A DNA stretch of 64,000 nt from Aeromicrobium phoceense (GTDB taxonomy: Bacteria > Actinomycetota > Actinomycetes > Propionibacteriales > Nocardioidaceae): contig NZ_JACEOG010000001.1 in the NCBI RefSeq assembly GCF_013868155.1, positions 1,984,001 to 2,048,000 on the forward strand. The letters run 5' to 3'. The notes under the pieces were generated by a model, which was not told the origin of the DNA, did no database searches, and saw only the letters and a program-made list of their open reading frames with translations. A program made the position numbers and the translations under genes. Every line of letters begins with the position of its first letter. Within the stretch, counting starts at the first letter, position 1. Positions 16,509-25,622 of the stretch are shown piece after piece.

Positions 16509-18490
16509 AGATCGCGGAGATGCTCCGGACGAGCCAAGGAGCTCGAAGCGCCCCGCTCGACGGCGTGCGCGGACTCGCGGTGGTCGTGCTGCTGGCCTAC
16601 CACTTCGGCGTGGAGGCGCTGCAGGGCGCGTGGATCGGGATCAGCCTGTTCTTCGTCTTCTCCGGTTACGTCATCACCACCATCCTGCTCAAGGAGCAGG
16701 CGCGGTTCGGCCGCGTGAGCTATCTGGAGTTCTTCCGCCGGCGGGCTCGCCGGCTGCTGCCCGCGCTCGCGCTGCTCATCGTGGTCGTCGGGACGTGGGC
16801 CCTCGTGGCGGCCGATCACGCGACCCGCCGCGAGATGAAGGGCGACATCCTGGCGACGCTCGGGTTCGTCCAGAACTGGAGGCTCGTCTCGCAGGCGGAC
16901 CAGTACTTCGCCGAGCTCGGCGATCCCTCCTTCTTCCGGCACGTCTGGACCCTCTCGGTGGAGGAGCAGTTCTACCTCGTGGCGCCGTTCGCGGCCGTGC
17001 TCCTGGTCCGTCACGTGGCGTCACGGGCGACCCGGGTCGTGGTCGTCCTCGGCCTGGCCCTGTTGTCCGCGTGGTGGATGGCGCAGGTCGGGCTCGCCAC
17101 GTCGGAGGCCGTCGCACACTCCTACTACGGCACCGACACCCGCGTGCAGGCGCTGCTGGCGGGCATGGCGGTTGCGTTCGCCGTGGGACCCGACCGCCAC
17201 GGGCGTCGCCCGCGGCCCATGACCTCGTGGACGGCCGGCTTCTGGGCCTGGGCGGCCACGCTGACGTCGATCGTCGGTTTCTTCGTGGTGCCGCCGCTGG
17301 CCCCGGTGATGTTCGAGAAGGGCGGGATGCTCGTGCTGTCCCTCCTCACCGCGGTCGGCCTGGCCGGCGCGGTGCAGTCGGGATCCGGACTCTTCCGACG
17401 CGTCTTCAGCTGGGGACCTCTCGTGTACCTCGGCATCCTCACCTACGGCCTCTACCTGTGGCACTGGCCGGTCGCGCTGTGGATCGACCGCTACGCGCCC
17501 GACCTGTCGGGGCCGGCCGAGCTCCTCCTCGGCTCCGCGGCCACGTTCGCGATCGCGGCGGCCAGCTTCCACCTCATCGAGCTGCCCGTCATGCTGGGCG
17601 GCCTCTCCCAGCTCACCGGCACCGTGGGACGGGGCCGGGTCCTGGCCGTCGCCACGACCTGCGCCGTGGTGGTCCTCGCGTTCGCGGTCGGCCGCGTGCC
17701 CACCGTCGAGCAGGACATCGCCGCGGGCCGTGTCCCGCAGCTGGTGGAGGGCAGCGACCCCTACGTGCCCGGCGACGAGCAGATCCGCGTCGGGATCTAC
17801 GGCGACTCCGTTCCCCACTACCTGTCGAAGCGCTTCCCCCGGTCGACCTACGGCGACATCGAGCTGGTGAATCTGGCGGTGGAGGGGTGCAGCCTGCTGC
17901 CCCTGACCACCTACTGGTCGCCCGGCTACCGCGAGCCCGTCAAGGCCTCCTGCCGCCAGAGTCGTGAGGAGATGGCGTCGGTCCTGGAGCGCGAGCGAGT
18001 CGACGTGCTCGTGCTCATGGTGGGCACCGACCTGGGCACGCTCCACGAACGCGAGGACGGATCGCTCGTGCAGCCGGGCAGCGACGAGCTGCGGACGATG
18101 GTGGACGAGCAGCTCGACGACCTGCGGGCCGCCGCTGACTCCGCAGGCGTCTCGCAGGTACAGCTCGTGACGCTGCCGTGCCGCGAGGTCTCGGTCGACC
18201 GGTTGCCGTCGCCGCCGTTCGACCAGGAGTGGATGGCCGACCACCCCGAGATCGCCGGGCACCTGGCCGACCCCGTGGCCGCCAACGGCTGGTTCGAGGA
18301 GTGGGCGGCGCGCTCGGACGCGCCGGTCCTGGACCTCTACGACGCCCTTCAGTGCAGTGAGGGGTTCCAGCGACGCGTCAACGGCGTCACCCTCTTCGAG
18401 GACGCACTGCACTTCTCCGACGAGGCCACCCCGATGGTCTGGACCTGGCTGGCGCCGGCGATCCGTGAACGTTGGCGGACCCGGGCGTGA
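16505..18490 (+). CDS. OafA-type acyltransferase with C-terminal SGNH domain (tandem paralogue)
   Basis: Second acyltransferase in the hddC operon, 661 residues from the ATG at 16505, which overlaps the previous stop (ATGA). It repeats the motifs of its neighbour almost word for word: APLDGVRGLAVVVLLAYHFGVEALQGAW, FFRRRARRLLPAL, FRHVWTLSVEEQFYL, YGDS with Ser435, LPCR, VLDLYDAL and DALHFSDEATPMVWTWLAPA. This indicates a tandem duplication followed by divergence. In-frame codons reaching back to 16088 lie within the previous gene and are not part of it. The two copies may differ in acyl group or position acylated. Confidence 0.87.
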   Translation: MKIAEMLRTSQGARSAPLDGVRGLAVVVLLAYHFGVEALQGAWIGISLFFVFSGYVITTILLKEQARFGRVSYLEFFRRRARRLLPALALLIVVVGTWALVAADHATRREMKGDILATLGFVQNWRLVSQADQYFAELGDPSFFRHVWTLSVEEQFYLVAPFAAVLLVRHVASRATRVVVVLGLALLSAWWMAQVGLATSEAVAHSYYGTDTRVQALLAGMAVAFAVGPDRHGRRPRPMTSWTAGFWAWAATLTSIVGFFVVPPLAPVMFEKGGMLVLSLLTAVGLAGAVQSGSGLFRRVFSWGPLVYLGILTYGLYLWHWPVALWIDRYAPDLSGPAELLLGSAATFAIAAASFHLIELPVMLGGLSQLTGTVGRGRVLAVATTCAVVVLAFAVGRVPTVEQDIAAGRVPQLVEGSDPYVPGDEQIRVGIYGDSVPHYLSKRFPRSTYGDIELVNLAVEGCSLLPLTTYWSPGYREPVKASCRQSREEMASVLERERVDVLVLMVGTDLGTLHEREDGSLVQPGSDELRTMVDEQLDDLRAAADSAGVSQVQLVTLPCREVSVDRLPSPPFDQEWMADHPEIAGHLADPVAANGWFEEWAARSDAPVLDLYDALQCSEGFQRRVNGVTLFEDALHFSDEATPMVWTWLAPAIRERWRTRA

Positions 18491-18507
18491 ACCCCCTTCT
18501 TTCCCTA

Positions 18508-18513
18508 TAGGCT
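18508..18513 (+). promoter_or_regulatory. -10 box of the 18536 methyltransferase gene
   Basis: TAGGCT (within TATAGGCT) lies 22 nt upstream of the ATG at 18536, with a GAAAGG ribosome-binding site between them. The gene therefore has its own promoter immediately after the acyltransferase operon. Confidence 0.5.
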
Positions 18514-18535
18514 GATCGCCGCACGAAAGGCACCC

Positions 18536-19369
18536 ATGGACACCTCCGCATTCTTCGACCGAGCTCCCACCCTCTTCCCCGGCGATCCCCAGGACACCGA
18601 TCCGATCGATCCGTACTGGGACCAGGTCAAGGGCGACGTCACGGGCTTCACCTCCTCCAACGAGCTGGCGATGCTCAACCTGGCCGCCGCGATCATGCCG
18701 GCGGACGAGGCGTACCTCGAGGTCGGCACCTTCAAGGGCCGCTCGATGTGCGGCACGGTGCGCGACAACGCCGACAAGGTCTTCTACGCCATGGAGAACT
18801 TCCTCGAGTTCGGGATGGCCGGCCAGGAGGCCCGGACCGAGCTGATGGACAACCTGGCGAAGTACGGCGCCGGTGCCGACGTCCGCCTGCTCGAGGGCGA
18901 CTGCTTCAAGCTGATGGCCGTCCCCGGCATCATCGACCGCCCGGTCGGCGTCTACTTCTACGACGGCGAGCACACGCTGCTGGCGCACTACCTCGCGCTG
19001 GCTGTGGTCGAGCCGCTGCTGGCCGACGAGGCGCTCGTCCTGATCGACGACGCCACGTGGCCCGTCGTGCAGCGCGCCCACCGGCTCTTCCTCGACCGTC
19101 ACCCGGGCTGGACGATCGACGCCACGTGGGACGCAAAGTCCGACGACGACCCGCGGTGGGCCAACGGCCTGCACGCGCTCACGTTCCGACGCACGGCACC
19201 GACGGTGCTGAAGGGCCGCGACGAGTGGCTGCGCCGCTACCAGGTGCACGTCCAGAACCGGCTCAACCGGATCGCCTGGAAGGCCGCCACGAAGTTCCCC
19301 GGCGTCATGAAGCTCGGCGCCCGCATCATCATGGGTCGCTCGCGCGCGATCGAGCAGAAGCAGGACTGA
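18536..19369 (+). CDS. Class I SAM-dependent methyltransferase-like protein
   Basis: Protein of 277 residues with a Rossmann-type fold. AYLEVGTFKGRSM is the SAM-binding motif I in the form seen in the Methyltransf_24 family (E-V-G rather than D-x-G-x-G), LLEGDCFKLM follows, and YFYDGEHTLLAHYLALAVVEPLLADEALVLIDD is the equivalent of motifs III-IV with acidic metal-binding-like residues. The C-terminal 60 residues are basic. Similar proteins sit in glycan loci and may O-methylate sugars, but no acceptor can be named. It has its own promoter and converges on the second flippase. Confidence 0.7.
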   Translation: MDTSAFFDRAPTLFPGDPQDTDPIDPYWDQVKGDVTGFTSSNELAMLNLAAAIMPADEAYLEVGTFKGRSMCGTVRDNADKVFYAMENFLEFGMAGQEARTELMDNLAKYGAGADVRLLEGDCFKLMAVPGIIDRPVGVYFYDGEHTLLAHYLALAVVEPLLADEALVLIDDATWPVVQRAHRLFLDRHPGWTIDATWDAKSDDDPRWANGLHALTFRRTAPTVLKGRDEWLRRYQVHVQNRLNRIAWKAATKFPGVMKLGARIIMGRSRAIEQKQD

Positions 19370-19379
19370 GGTCCTCAGG

Positions 19380-19414
19380 GGCGGCGGTCGGGCGTACGCG
19401 CTCCGGTCGCCGCC
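19380..19414. terminator. Bidirectional hairpin between convergent genes
   Basis: A 12-bp stem including two G-T wobbles (19380-19391 with 19403-19414) occupies the 45-nt gap between the methyltransferase and flippase stops. It could terminate both transcripts. No T-run follows on either side. Confidence 0.5.
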
Positions 19415-20602
19415 TCAGGCGTGCTGCAGGCGCCGCGAGCGCACGAGCGCCGCACCCACGATCGCGGTCGCGCCCACGGCGCTGACCCCGACGATCTCGT
19501 ACGGGGTGTCGTGGAACCACAGCACCACGAGCGCGCACTGCGCCGCCACCACGCACCAGGTGAACCGGCCCAGCCACGGGCTGTCGAGGCCCATCTCCGC
19601 GAACAGCGACACCTGCACCAGCGCCCACAGCACGCCGAGGGCGACGCACGCGACGGCGAGGGACCCGAACTCGGCGTACTCCGCGCCACCGGCCAGCTCG
19701 ACCCAGAACTCCGGGGCCGCGGCGATGACCGCGATGCCGACGAGCCCGAGCAGCAGGATCAGCCCGAGCGACCGGCGGAACGAGCGCGCGGCGCGTGGGC
19801 CCTGCATGCGCGGGACGAGCAGGAGCGCGACGAACTGCGTGCCCCAGCCCATCGCGCGGCCGAACGTGGCGGCGAGGGCGTAGCCGCCGGAGTCGTGGTC
19901 GCCGAGGTACGCCCGGGCGAGTGTCACGTCGATGTTCGTCAGCGCGATGAAGGCACCCAACGACATGGTGGCGCGGATCAGCTCGCCGCCGAGCCTGCGG
20001 TCGTCGGCGAGCGTGAGGTCGTCGCGGCACAGCCAGGCGCCGAGCACGGCGACGGCGACCGCGACGAGGAGCAGCAGCGCGAAGACCTCGGCCACGCTGA
20101 GGCCCAGCGCCGCACCCCCGGCGCCGGCGGCCAGGCGGCCGGCCGCCGTGGCCACGTAGATCACGGACAGCGCGACGAGCCGGTCGCGCCCGAGCAGGAT
20201 TCCCTGGAAGGCTCCCGTGAGCGTCATCGGCACGAGCGTCAGGCCGAGCCAGACCGCGGACCAGGCCGTGTCGAGCCGGAAGGCGCTGGACAGCAGGGGA
20301 GCGGCGACGATCGTGGCCGCGGCGAGGGCGACGCCGACGCCGAGCGCGGTGCGCACCCCGCGCGAGTCGTGGGTGGCGCCCGCGACATGGCGCGCGACGA
20401 TGACCTGCAGCGCCCCGGCCGGGACCGACAGGACGATGCCGTAGGCCGAGAGCGCGGAGAAGCCGCCGAAGTCCGACGGGCCGAGGGCGCGCGAGAGGAC
20501 GAGGACGAAGACGTAGCTGAGGAGATTGGCCAGCGCCATCGTGATGCCGAGGGCCGCTCCGGAGCCCGAACGCGTGCGTGAAGGGGATGACGGGCGGGGC
20601 AT
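19415..20602 (-). CDS. Second Wzx-like polysaccharide flippase
   Basis: Polytopic membrane protein of 395 residues, probably moving a lipid-linked glycan across the membrane. It opens with GAALGITMALANLLSYVFVLVLSRALGPSDFGGFSALSAYGIVLSVPAGALQVIVARHVAG, the typical start of this superfamily, and has about 12 hydrophobic helices. It is encoded alone on the minus strand, divergent from the AftD-like gene at 20716 with 113 nt between them. Two flippases in one locus suggest two lipid-linked intermediates, or a duplicated step. It is clearly different in sequence from the flippase at 10034-11341. Confidence 0.8.
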   Translation of the reverse strand: MPRPSSPSRTRSGSGAALGITMALANLLSYVFVLVLSRALGPSDFGGFSALSAYGIVLSVPAGALQVIVARHVAGATHDSRGVRTALGVGVALAAATIVAAPLLSSAFRLDTAWSAVWLGLTLVPMTLTGAFQGILLGRDRLVALSVIYVATAAGRLAAGAGGAALGLSVAEVFALLLLVAVAVAVLGAWLCRDDLTLADDRRLGGELIRATMSLGAFIALTNIDVTLARAYLGDHDSGGYALAATFGRAMGWGTQFVALLLVPRMQGPRAARSFRRSLGLILLLGLVGIAVIAAAPEFWVELAGGAEYAEFGSLAVACVALGVLWALVQVSLFAEMGLDSPWLGRFTWCVVAAQCALVVLWFHDTPYEIVGVSAVGATAIVGAALVRSRRLQHA

Positions 20603-20659
20603 GGCGCCCTCAGGCTACCGGCTTCGTGACTCTCCGGTAACAGGATGTGTGATGCGGGC

Positions 20660-20665
20660 TATATT
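20660..20665 (+). promoter_or_regulatory. -10 box of the 20716 operon
   Basis: TATATT, one of the few AT-rich hexamers in this region, lies 50 nt upstream of GTG 20716. GGGAG in front of the start codon is a usable ribosome-binding site. No good -35 is visible. Confidence 0.45.
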
Positions 20666-20715
20666 GGACGACGCTGTGCCCGCGGCCGCTGCGGCCGAAC
20701 CCTGAGGGAGTCCCT

Positions 20716-23700
20716 GTGCGTCTGTTCACCCACTACCGATTCGTGGTGGGCTCGGCGATCCTCGCGCTGGCTCTCGTCATCGGCCTCAACGGCTGGGGCA
20801 CCTTCTACACCGACATCAAGCCCGAGGTCTACGTCCGCCCCTGGCAGATGCTCGGCCAGTACCTCTCGTCGTGGACCTCCTCGCCCTACCTCGGCTCGCC
20901 GAACTTCAACGTCGGGCTGGCCCCGGTGCTGCTCGTCCTGTCCGGGCTGCGGGGGATCGGCCTGTCGCCGGAGATGACCTTCAAGGTCTTCCACTTCGTG
21001 CTGTGGCTGGTGGCCGCGTGGGGCGCGGCGCGCCTGACGCGCACGATCGCGCCGCAGGTCGGCCGCTGGGGCGGACTCCTGGCCGCCGTGCTCCTGCTGG
21101 CCAATCCCTACACGATCAGCGCCGGCGCCACCCTGGCCATCGCGCTGCCGCTGGCCCTGCTGCCGTGGCAGCTGCTGTGCCTCGTCCACGGCCTGCGGCG
21201 CCCGGCCAGCTGGGCGTGGCCGGCCCTGTTCGGCCTGACGTTCTTCGCGATGAGCGGCATGAACGTGGCGGTCGTGCCGCTGTTCCAGCTGCTGGCCGTC
21301 ATCCCCGTCGTCCTGGCCATCCGCGCCAGCGACGGCCTCCGGTGGCTCGACGCGCTGATCGTGCTGGCGAAGTCGGCCCTGTTCGTCGTCCTGCTCTCCC
21401 TCTACTGGCTGGTCCCGGCGTTCGCCGCCCTCACGACCGGTGCGCAGATCGTCGAGGGCTCGGAGTCCCTCACCGGCATCGCCAAGGTCTCGTCGCTGAC
21501 CGAGGTGCTGCGCGGCCTCGGCCTCTGGCCGCTCTACGGCTCCAGCTCCACCGGGCCGTGGGTCCCCGAGCACGCCGTCTACGTCGTCAGCCCGCTGATC
21601 ATGCTGCTCACCGCGGCGTGGCCGGCGCTGGGCCTGACCGCCCTGGCGTGGGCGCGCACTCGCGCCCGGGTGTTCGTGTCGGTCGCCGTCTTCGGCGCCG
21701 CGATCGTCATGATCGGTGTCTTCCCGACCGAGGACGGGCCGGCGTCGCCGTTCGGCCGCCTCCTGGGCGAGATCCTCCAGGTCCCGGCGCTGTCGGCGTT
21801 CCGCACGACCAACAAGATCGGCGCGGTGCTGGCCGTTGCGATGACGATCGGCATCGTCATCACGGTGATGCACCTCGGGCCGCGCGTGTGGCGCTGGCAC
21901 CCGGCGCGCACGGTGGTCGTGGTGGTGGCCGCGAGCATCTTCGCGGCGTGGTCCCTGCCGGCGCTGGCTGGTCGCCTCTACATCTCGCCGATCGACATCC
22001 CCGACTACTGGAGCGAGGCGGCCGCCTCGGTGGACGAGAGCAGCCAGCCGGGCTCCGTCCTCGTCCTGCCCGGTCAGGTCCGGCCCTTCTACCGGTGGAC
22101 CGAGGAGCGTCCCGACGATGTCGTGAACGCGCTGTTCGACCGTCGCGCGGTGGTGCCCGAGACCACGCCGAACGCGTCCCCGCCCGGCGTGAACTTCCTC
22201 TCCGCCCTCGACGGGTCGGCGCAGTCCGGCACGTCCACCGGGGCCGCCGTGTCCACGATGGCGCGCTACCTCGGCGCCGGACAGGTGCTGCTGCGCAACG
22301 ACGTCGTGTGGGAGAACACCGGCGGCGCCCGCCCCGCGGAGATGAACCAGCTCGTCGCGAACGACCCGGGCCTGTTCGGCCGCCAGAACTTCGGCGTCCC
22401 CGGCCAGAACACCCTGTCACCCGCGATGGAGGACCCCTTCTTCCACGGCGAGAACCTGCTGCCGCCCGTCCAGGTCTACGACGTCGGCGGGGCCCGCGAG
22501 TCCCTCCGCGCCGTGCCGCTGGACGGACAGGTCATCGTGGCCGGCGACGGCTTCGCGTTCCCCGCGCTGGCCGAGGCGAGACTGCTCGACTCGTCGCCCC
22601 TCGTGCGGTACGCCCAGGACCTTTCCACCGACGAGTTCTCCAGCGCCCTCGACACCGCCGGTCGGATGGTCCTGACCGACACGAACGCGCGGCGCAGCGT
22701 CATCTCCAACCGGCTGACGGTGGGACAGGGTCCGCTGCTGCGCGAGGACCAGGATCCGGGTGCCACCCGCACCCTCGGCACCGACACGGACGACCAGACC
22801 GTGCGCGTGGACTCGGTCGTGAAGGTGACCACCTCACGGTCGGGCGGCACGTTCTTCGACCTTCCCTACGGCACCGGCGACTTCGCGGTCGACGGTGATC
22901 TCACCACGGGCTGGCGCTTCGGCGACTTCGGCACCGCCGCCGGCCAGCGCCTCGTGGCCACGCTGGACGAGCCCGTCGAGCTGGACGAGGTGCCGATCGC
23001 GCAGCTGCCGATCGGCGACGTCCAGATCGACGAGGTCACCGTGTCGGCGGGGGGCCGCAGCGACACGATCACCCTGCCCGAGACCGGGCTGGCCACGGCG
23101 CGACTCGGGGGAGTGGAGGCGGACGAGGTCACCGTCACGGTCGAGTCCACCCGCGGCGAGGGCTTCAACTTCGTGGGCATCGCCGAGATCGGGTTGGGTG
23201 GCAAGCAGGCCCACGTGGCCGGTCGCACCCCGCTGACCCTGTCGAACACCTACGACGAGCTCGACTCCTCCGATCGCCTCCGCTTCTCGCGAACGCCCCT
23301 CGACGTGCTGCTGACGCGCGTCCAGAACACGCCGTCCACGAACGACGACTCCGAGCGCGCCCTGAACCGGGTGGTGACCCTGCCCGACCGGCGCGCCTTC
23401 GAGACCAGCGCCGAGGTCCGCGTCAGCGGACCGGTCGAGGTGATGTACGACCGGGTCGAGGGTCGCGGCAAGGACGTCGAAGCGGAGTCCAGCGGCTTCT
23501 ACTTCGACAACCCGGCCAACCGCGCGTCGCGGGCCGCCGACGGCGACGCCGACACGGGCTGGGTGCCCGGCGGCACCACTCGCGGGTCCTGGTGGGAGAT
23601 CCGCGGCGACGCGCGCCGGATCGACCAGGTGCGCCTCGTGCAGGAGGCCGCCACGATCAACGACGAGCAGACCCGGCACCACGCCACCCGCGTGACGGTC

Positions 23701-24804
23701 AGCGTCGACGGAGTCGACGTGGCACAGTCCGAGATCGGCCTCGGCGAGACCACGATCGACCTCGACCGGCCGGTCCGTGGCTCCGCGGTGCGGGTGACCA
23801 TCGACGGGATCACGGGCGACCCGAGGGGCGTGCCCGCCACCTTCACCACGATCGACACCGGACTCGAGCTGCCCGAGGCCGACGGCGGCGAGCACTGCCT
23901 GCCGGTCGCCGTCCTCGACGGCGAGGGCCTGCTGATGAAGCCCCAGACCAGCCTGCTCGCGCGCAGCGACCAGCAGGGCACCCGCTGGGTCGGCTGCGAG
24001 CCCACCCGGCTGGAGGCCGGCGAGCACACCATCGACGGCAACCCCGCGTTCGTCCTCGACTCGCTCGAGCTGAGCGACACGCGGGAGTCGCTGGAGCGGT
24101 TCGGGTCGCCGATCATCTCCGAGATCACCCGCGAGGGCGATGCGCGCATGACGCTCGACGTCGAGGTCGCCGACGGTCCCTACGCGGTCGTCACCGGTCA
24201 GAGCCACAACCCGAACTGGGGTGCCACCGCCGACGGCAAGGACCTCGGCGCCCCGGTGGTCCTCGACGGCTTCTCGTCCGGCTGGATCGTCGAGGACGGT
24301 GCCGCCGCCACGATCGACATCCGCTACAAGCCCCAGCTGTGGTCTAACGTCGCGCTCGGTGCCAGCGGTCTCGGCCTGCTCGGGGCGCTCGCTCTCGTCG
24401 TTACGGCGCTGGTGCGCCGCCGCCTGTTCGCCCTCCCCGACGGGGTCGCCGGACCCACCGGACTGAGGCCGCGCTGGGCCACCGCGCCGGCCCTCACCGG
24501 GGTGGGCGTGGTCGGCGCCGGCCTGCTGCTCGGCTGGGGCGGACTCGCCGGCGCCCTCGTCGCGGCCGCGCTCCTCTGGCTGCGTCCGGTCGACCCGCGC
24601 CGCCTCGTGTACGCCGGATCGGCGCTGACGTTCCTGTCGGTCGTGGCCCTGCTGGTCGTCCAGGCGCGACACGACGGCATCGGCGAGCTGTCGGCCGACG
24701 TGATCTCGGCGAGCCTCGTCCCGCACCACGTGGCCGCCGCCGGGCTCGTGCTCGCGATCGCCGGCAGCCTCGTCCTGCTCGCGCGGAGGTCGGACGATGA
24801 CTGA
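20716..24804 (+). CDS. AftD/DUF3367-like GT-C arabinofuranosyltransferase-family protein
   Basis: Large membrane glycosyltransferase-like protein of 1362 residues. The N-terminus (GWGTFYTDIKPEVYVRPWQMLGQYLSSW) carries an acidic site in the first outside loop, as GT-C enzymes do. About 10-11 helices follow to residue 430. The long exterior part contains two discoidin-like sugar-binding modules (about 711-830, AVDGDLTTGWRF; about 930-1050, AADGDADTGWVPGG). After a GQSHNPNWGA segment, the C-terminus returns to the membrane with four or five helices. This matches mycobacterial AftD in size and order of parts, but the acidic motif differs from the true AftD-like protein at 28708, so its donor or acceptor may differ. 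It heads an operon with two glycosyltransferases and a GT-C-like protein. Confidence 0.8.
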   Translation: MRLFTHYRFVVGSAILALALVIGLNGWGTFYTDIKPEVYVRPWQMLGQYLSSWTSSPYLGSPNFNVGLAPVLLVLSGLRGIGLSPEMTFKVFHFVLWLVAAWGAARLTRTIAPQVGRWGGLLAAVLLLANPYTISAGATLAIALPLALLPWQLLCLVHGLRRPASWAWPALFGLTFFAMSGMNVAVVPLFQLLAVIPVVLAIRASDGLRWLDALIVLAKSALFVVLLSLYWLVPAFAALTTGAQIVEGSESLTGIAKVSSLTEVLRGLGLWPLYGSSSTGPWVPEHAVYVVSPLIMLLTAAWPALGLTALAWARTRARVFVSVAVFGAAIVMIGVFPTEDGPASPFGRLLGEILQVPALSAFRTTNKIGAVLAVAMTIGIVITVMHLGPRVWRWHPARTVVVVVAASIFAAWSLPALAGRLYISPIDIPDYWSEAAASVDESSQPGSVLVLPGQVRPFYRWTEERPDDVVNALFDRRAVVPETTPNASPPGVNFLSALDGSAQSGTSTGAAVSTMARYLGAGQVLLRNDVVWENTGGARPAEMNQLVANDPGLFGRQNFGVPGQNTLSPAMEDPFFHGENLLPPVQVYDVGGARESLRAVPLDGQVIVAGDGFAFPALAEARLLDSSPLVRYAQDLSTDEFSSALDTAGRMVLTDTNARRSVISNRLTVGQGPLLREDQDPGATRTLGTDTDDQTVRVDSVVKVTTSRSGGTFFDLPYGTGDFAVDGDLTTGWRFGDFGTAAGQRLVATLDEPVELDEVPIAQLPIGDVQIDEVTVSAGGRSDTITLPETGLATARLGGVEADEVTVTVESTRGEGFNFVGIAEIGLGGKQAHVAGRTPLTLSNTYDELDSSDRLRFSRTPLDVLLTRVQNTPSTNDDSERALNRVVTLPDRRAFETSAEVRVSGPVEVMYDRVEGRGKDVEAESSGFYFDNPANRASRAADGDADTGWVPGGTTRGSWWEIRGDARRIDQVRLVQEAATINDEQTRHHATRVTVSVDGVDVAQSEIGLGETTIDLDRPVRGSAVRVTIDGITGDPRGVPATFTTIDTGLELPEADGGEHCLPVAVLDGEGLLMKPQTSLLARSDQQGTRWVGCEPTRLEAGEHTIDGNPAFVLDSLELSDTRESLERFGSPIISEITREGDARMTLDVEVADGPYAVVTGQSHNPNWGATADGKDLGAPVVLDGFSSGWIVEDGAAATIDIRYKPQLWSNVALGASGLGLLGALALVVTALVRRRLFALPDGVAGPTGLRPRWATAPALTGVGVVGAGLLLGWGGLAGALVAAALLWLRPVDPRRLVYAGSALTFLSVVALLVVQARHDGIGELSADVISASLVPHHVAAAGLVLAIAGSLVLLARRSDDD

Positions 24805-25612
24805 GCCGCTGGTGTCGGTGATCGTCCCGACGCGCAACAACCGCCGCACCATCGAGCGATGCCTGGCGTCGGTCCGCGCCCAGGACCACCCGTACGTCGA
24901 GCTGATCGTGGTGGACAACCACAGCTCCGACGGCACCGACGAGATCGCGCAGGGTCTGGCCGACGTCGTCATCACGGCCGGTCCCGAGCGCAGCGCCCAG
25001 CGCAACCGCGGGATCCGCGCGGCCGAGGGCGTCTGGATCCTGTGGCTCGACAGCGACATGTACCTGCCTCCCGACGCCGTGAGCGCCGCGGTGCGCACGG
25101 CGGCACGCACCGACGCCACCGGTGTGGCGCTGCCCGAGCGCACGATCGGCGACGGCTTCTGGACGGAGTGCCGGGCCCTCGAGCGCGAGTGCTACCTCGA
25201 CGCCCCGTGGCTGCACAACCCGCGGCTGCTGCGGCGCGCCGACATGCTCGCCGACGGCTTCCACGAGTCGATGTCCGGACCCGAGGACGCCGACCTGCGC
25301 TTCCGGATCCGCGACGCGGGCGGCACCGTGGCGCTGGCGCCGGTCGTCGTCGACCACGACGAGGGTCGCCTCACCCTGCGCGACATCTGGCAGAAGCGCT
25401 ACTACTACGGGCTGAGCCTGCCGACGCTCGTCGACCGGCACGACAGCGCGATGGCCGACCAGGGCAGCGGGGTGCTGCGGGCCTACGCGCAGAACTGGCG
25501 CCTTCTCGTGCGACGGCCCGTCCACGCCCTCGGCATGGCGGGCATGCGCGTCATGGAGGCGGCCGGGTACCTGTGGGGCGCCCGTGCGGGTCGCCGCCGG
25601 GCCGGGGTGTGA
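24797..25612 (+). CDS. Family 2 glycosyltransferase
   Basis: Cytoplasmic GT-A enzyme of 271 residues. VSVIVPTRNNRRTIERCLASVRAQ and ELIVVDNHSSDGT are the GT2 start, LWLDSDMYLPP holds the DxD metal site, and SGPEDADLRFRIRDAG the catalytic-base region. There is no membrane segment. It overlaps the AftD-like gene by 8 nt. It probably adds one sugar to the lipid-linked glycan. Donor and acceptor cannot be told from the sequence. Confidence 0.88.
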   Translation: MTEPLVSVIVPTRNNRRTIERCLASVRAQDHPYVELIVVDNHSSDGTDEIAQGLADVVITAGPERSAQRNRGIRAAEGVWILWLDSDMYLPPDAVSAAVRTAARTDATGVALPERTIGDGFWTECRALERECYLDAPWLHNPRLLRRADMLADGFHESMSGPEDADLRFRIRDAGGTVALAPVVVDHDEGRLTLRDIWQKRYYYGLSLPTLVDRHDSAMADQGSGVLRAYAQNWRLLVRRPVHALGMAGMRVMEAAGYLWGARAGRRRAGV

Positions 25613-25622
25613 GGATCGTGGG

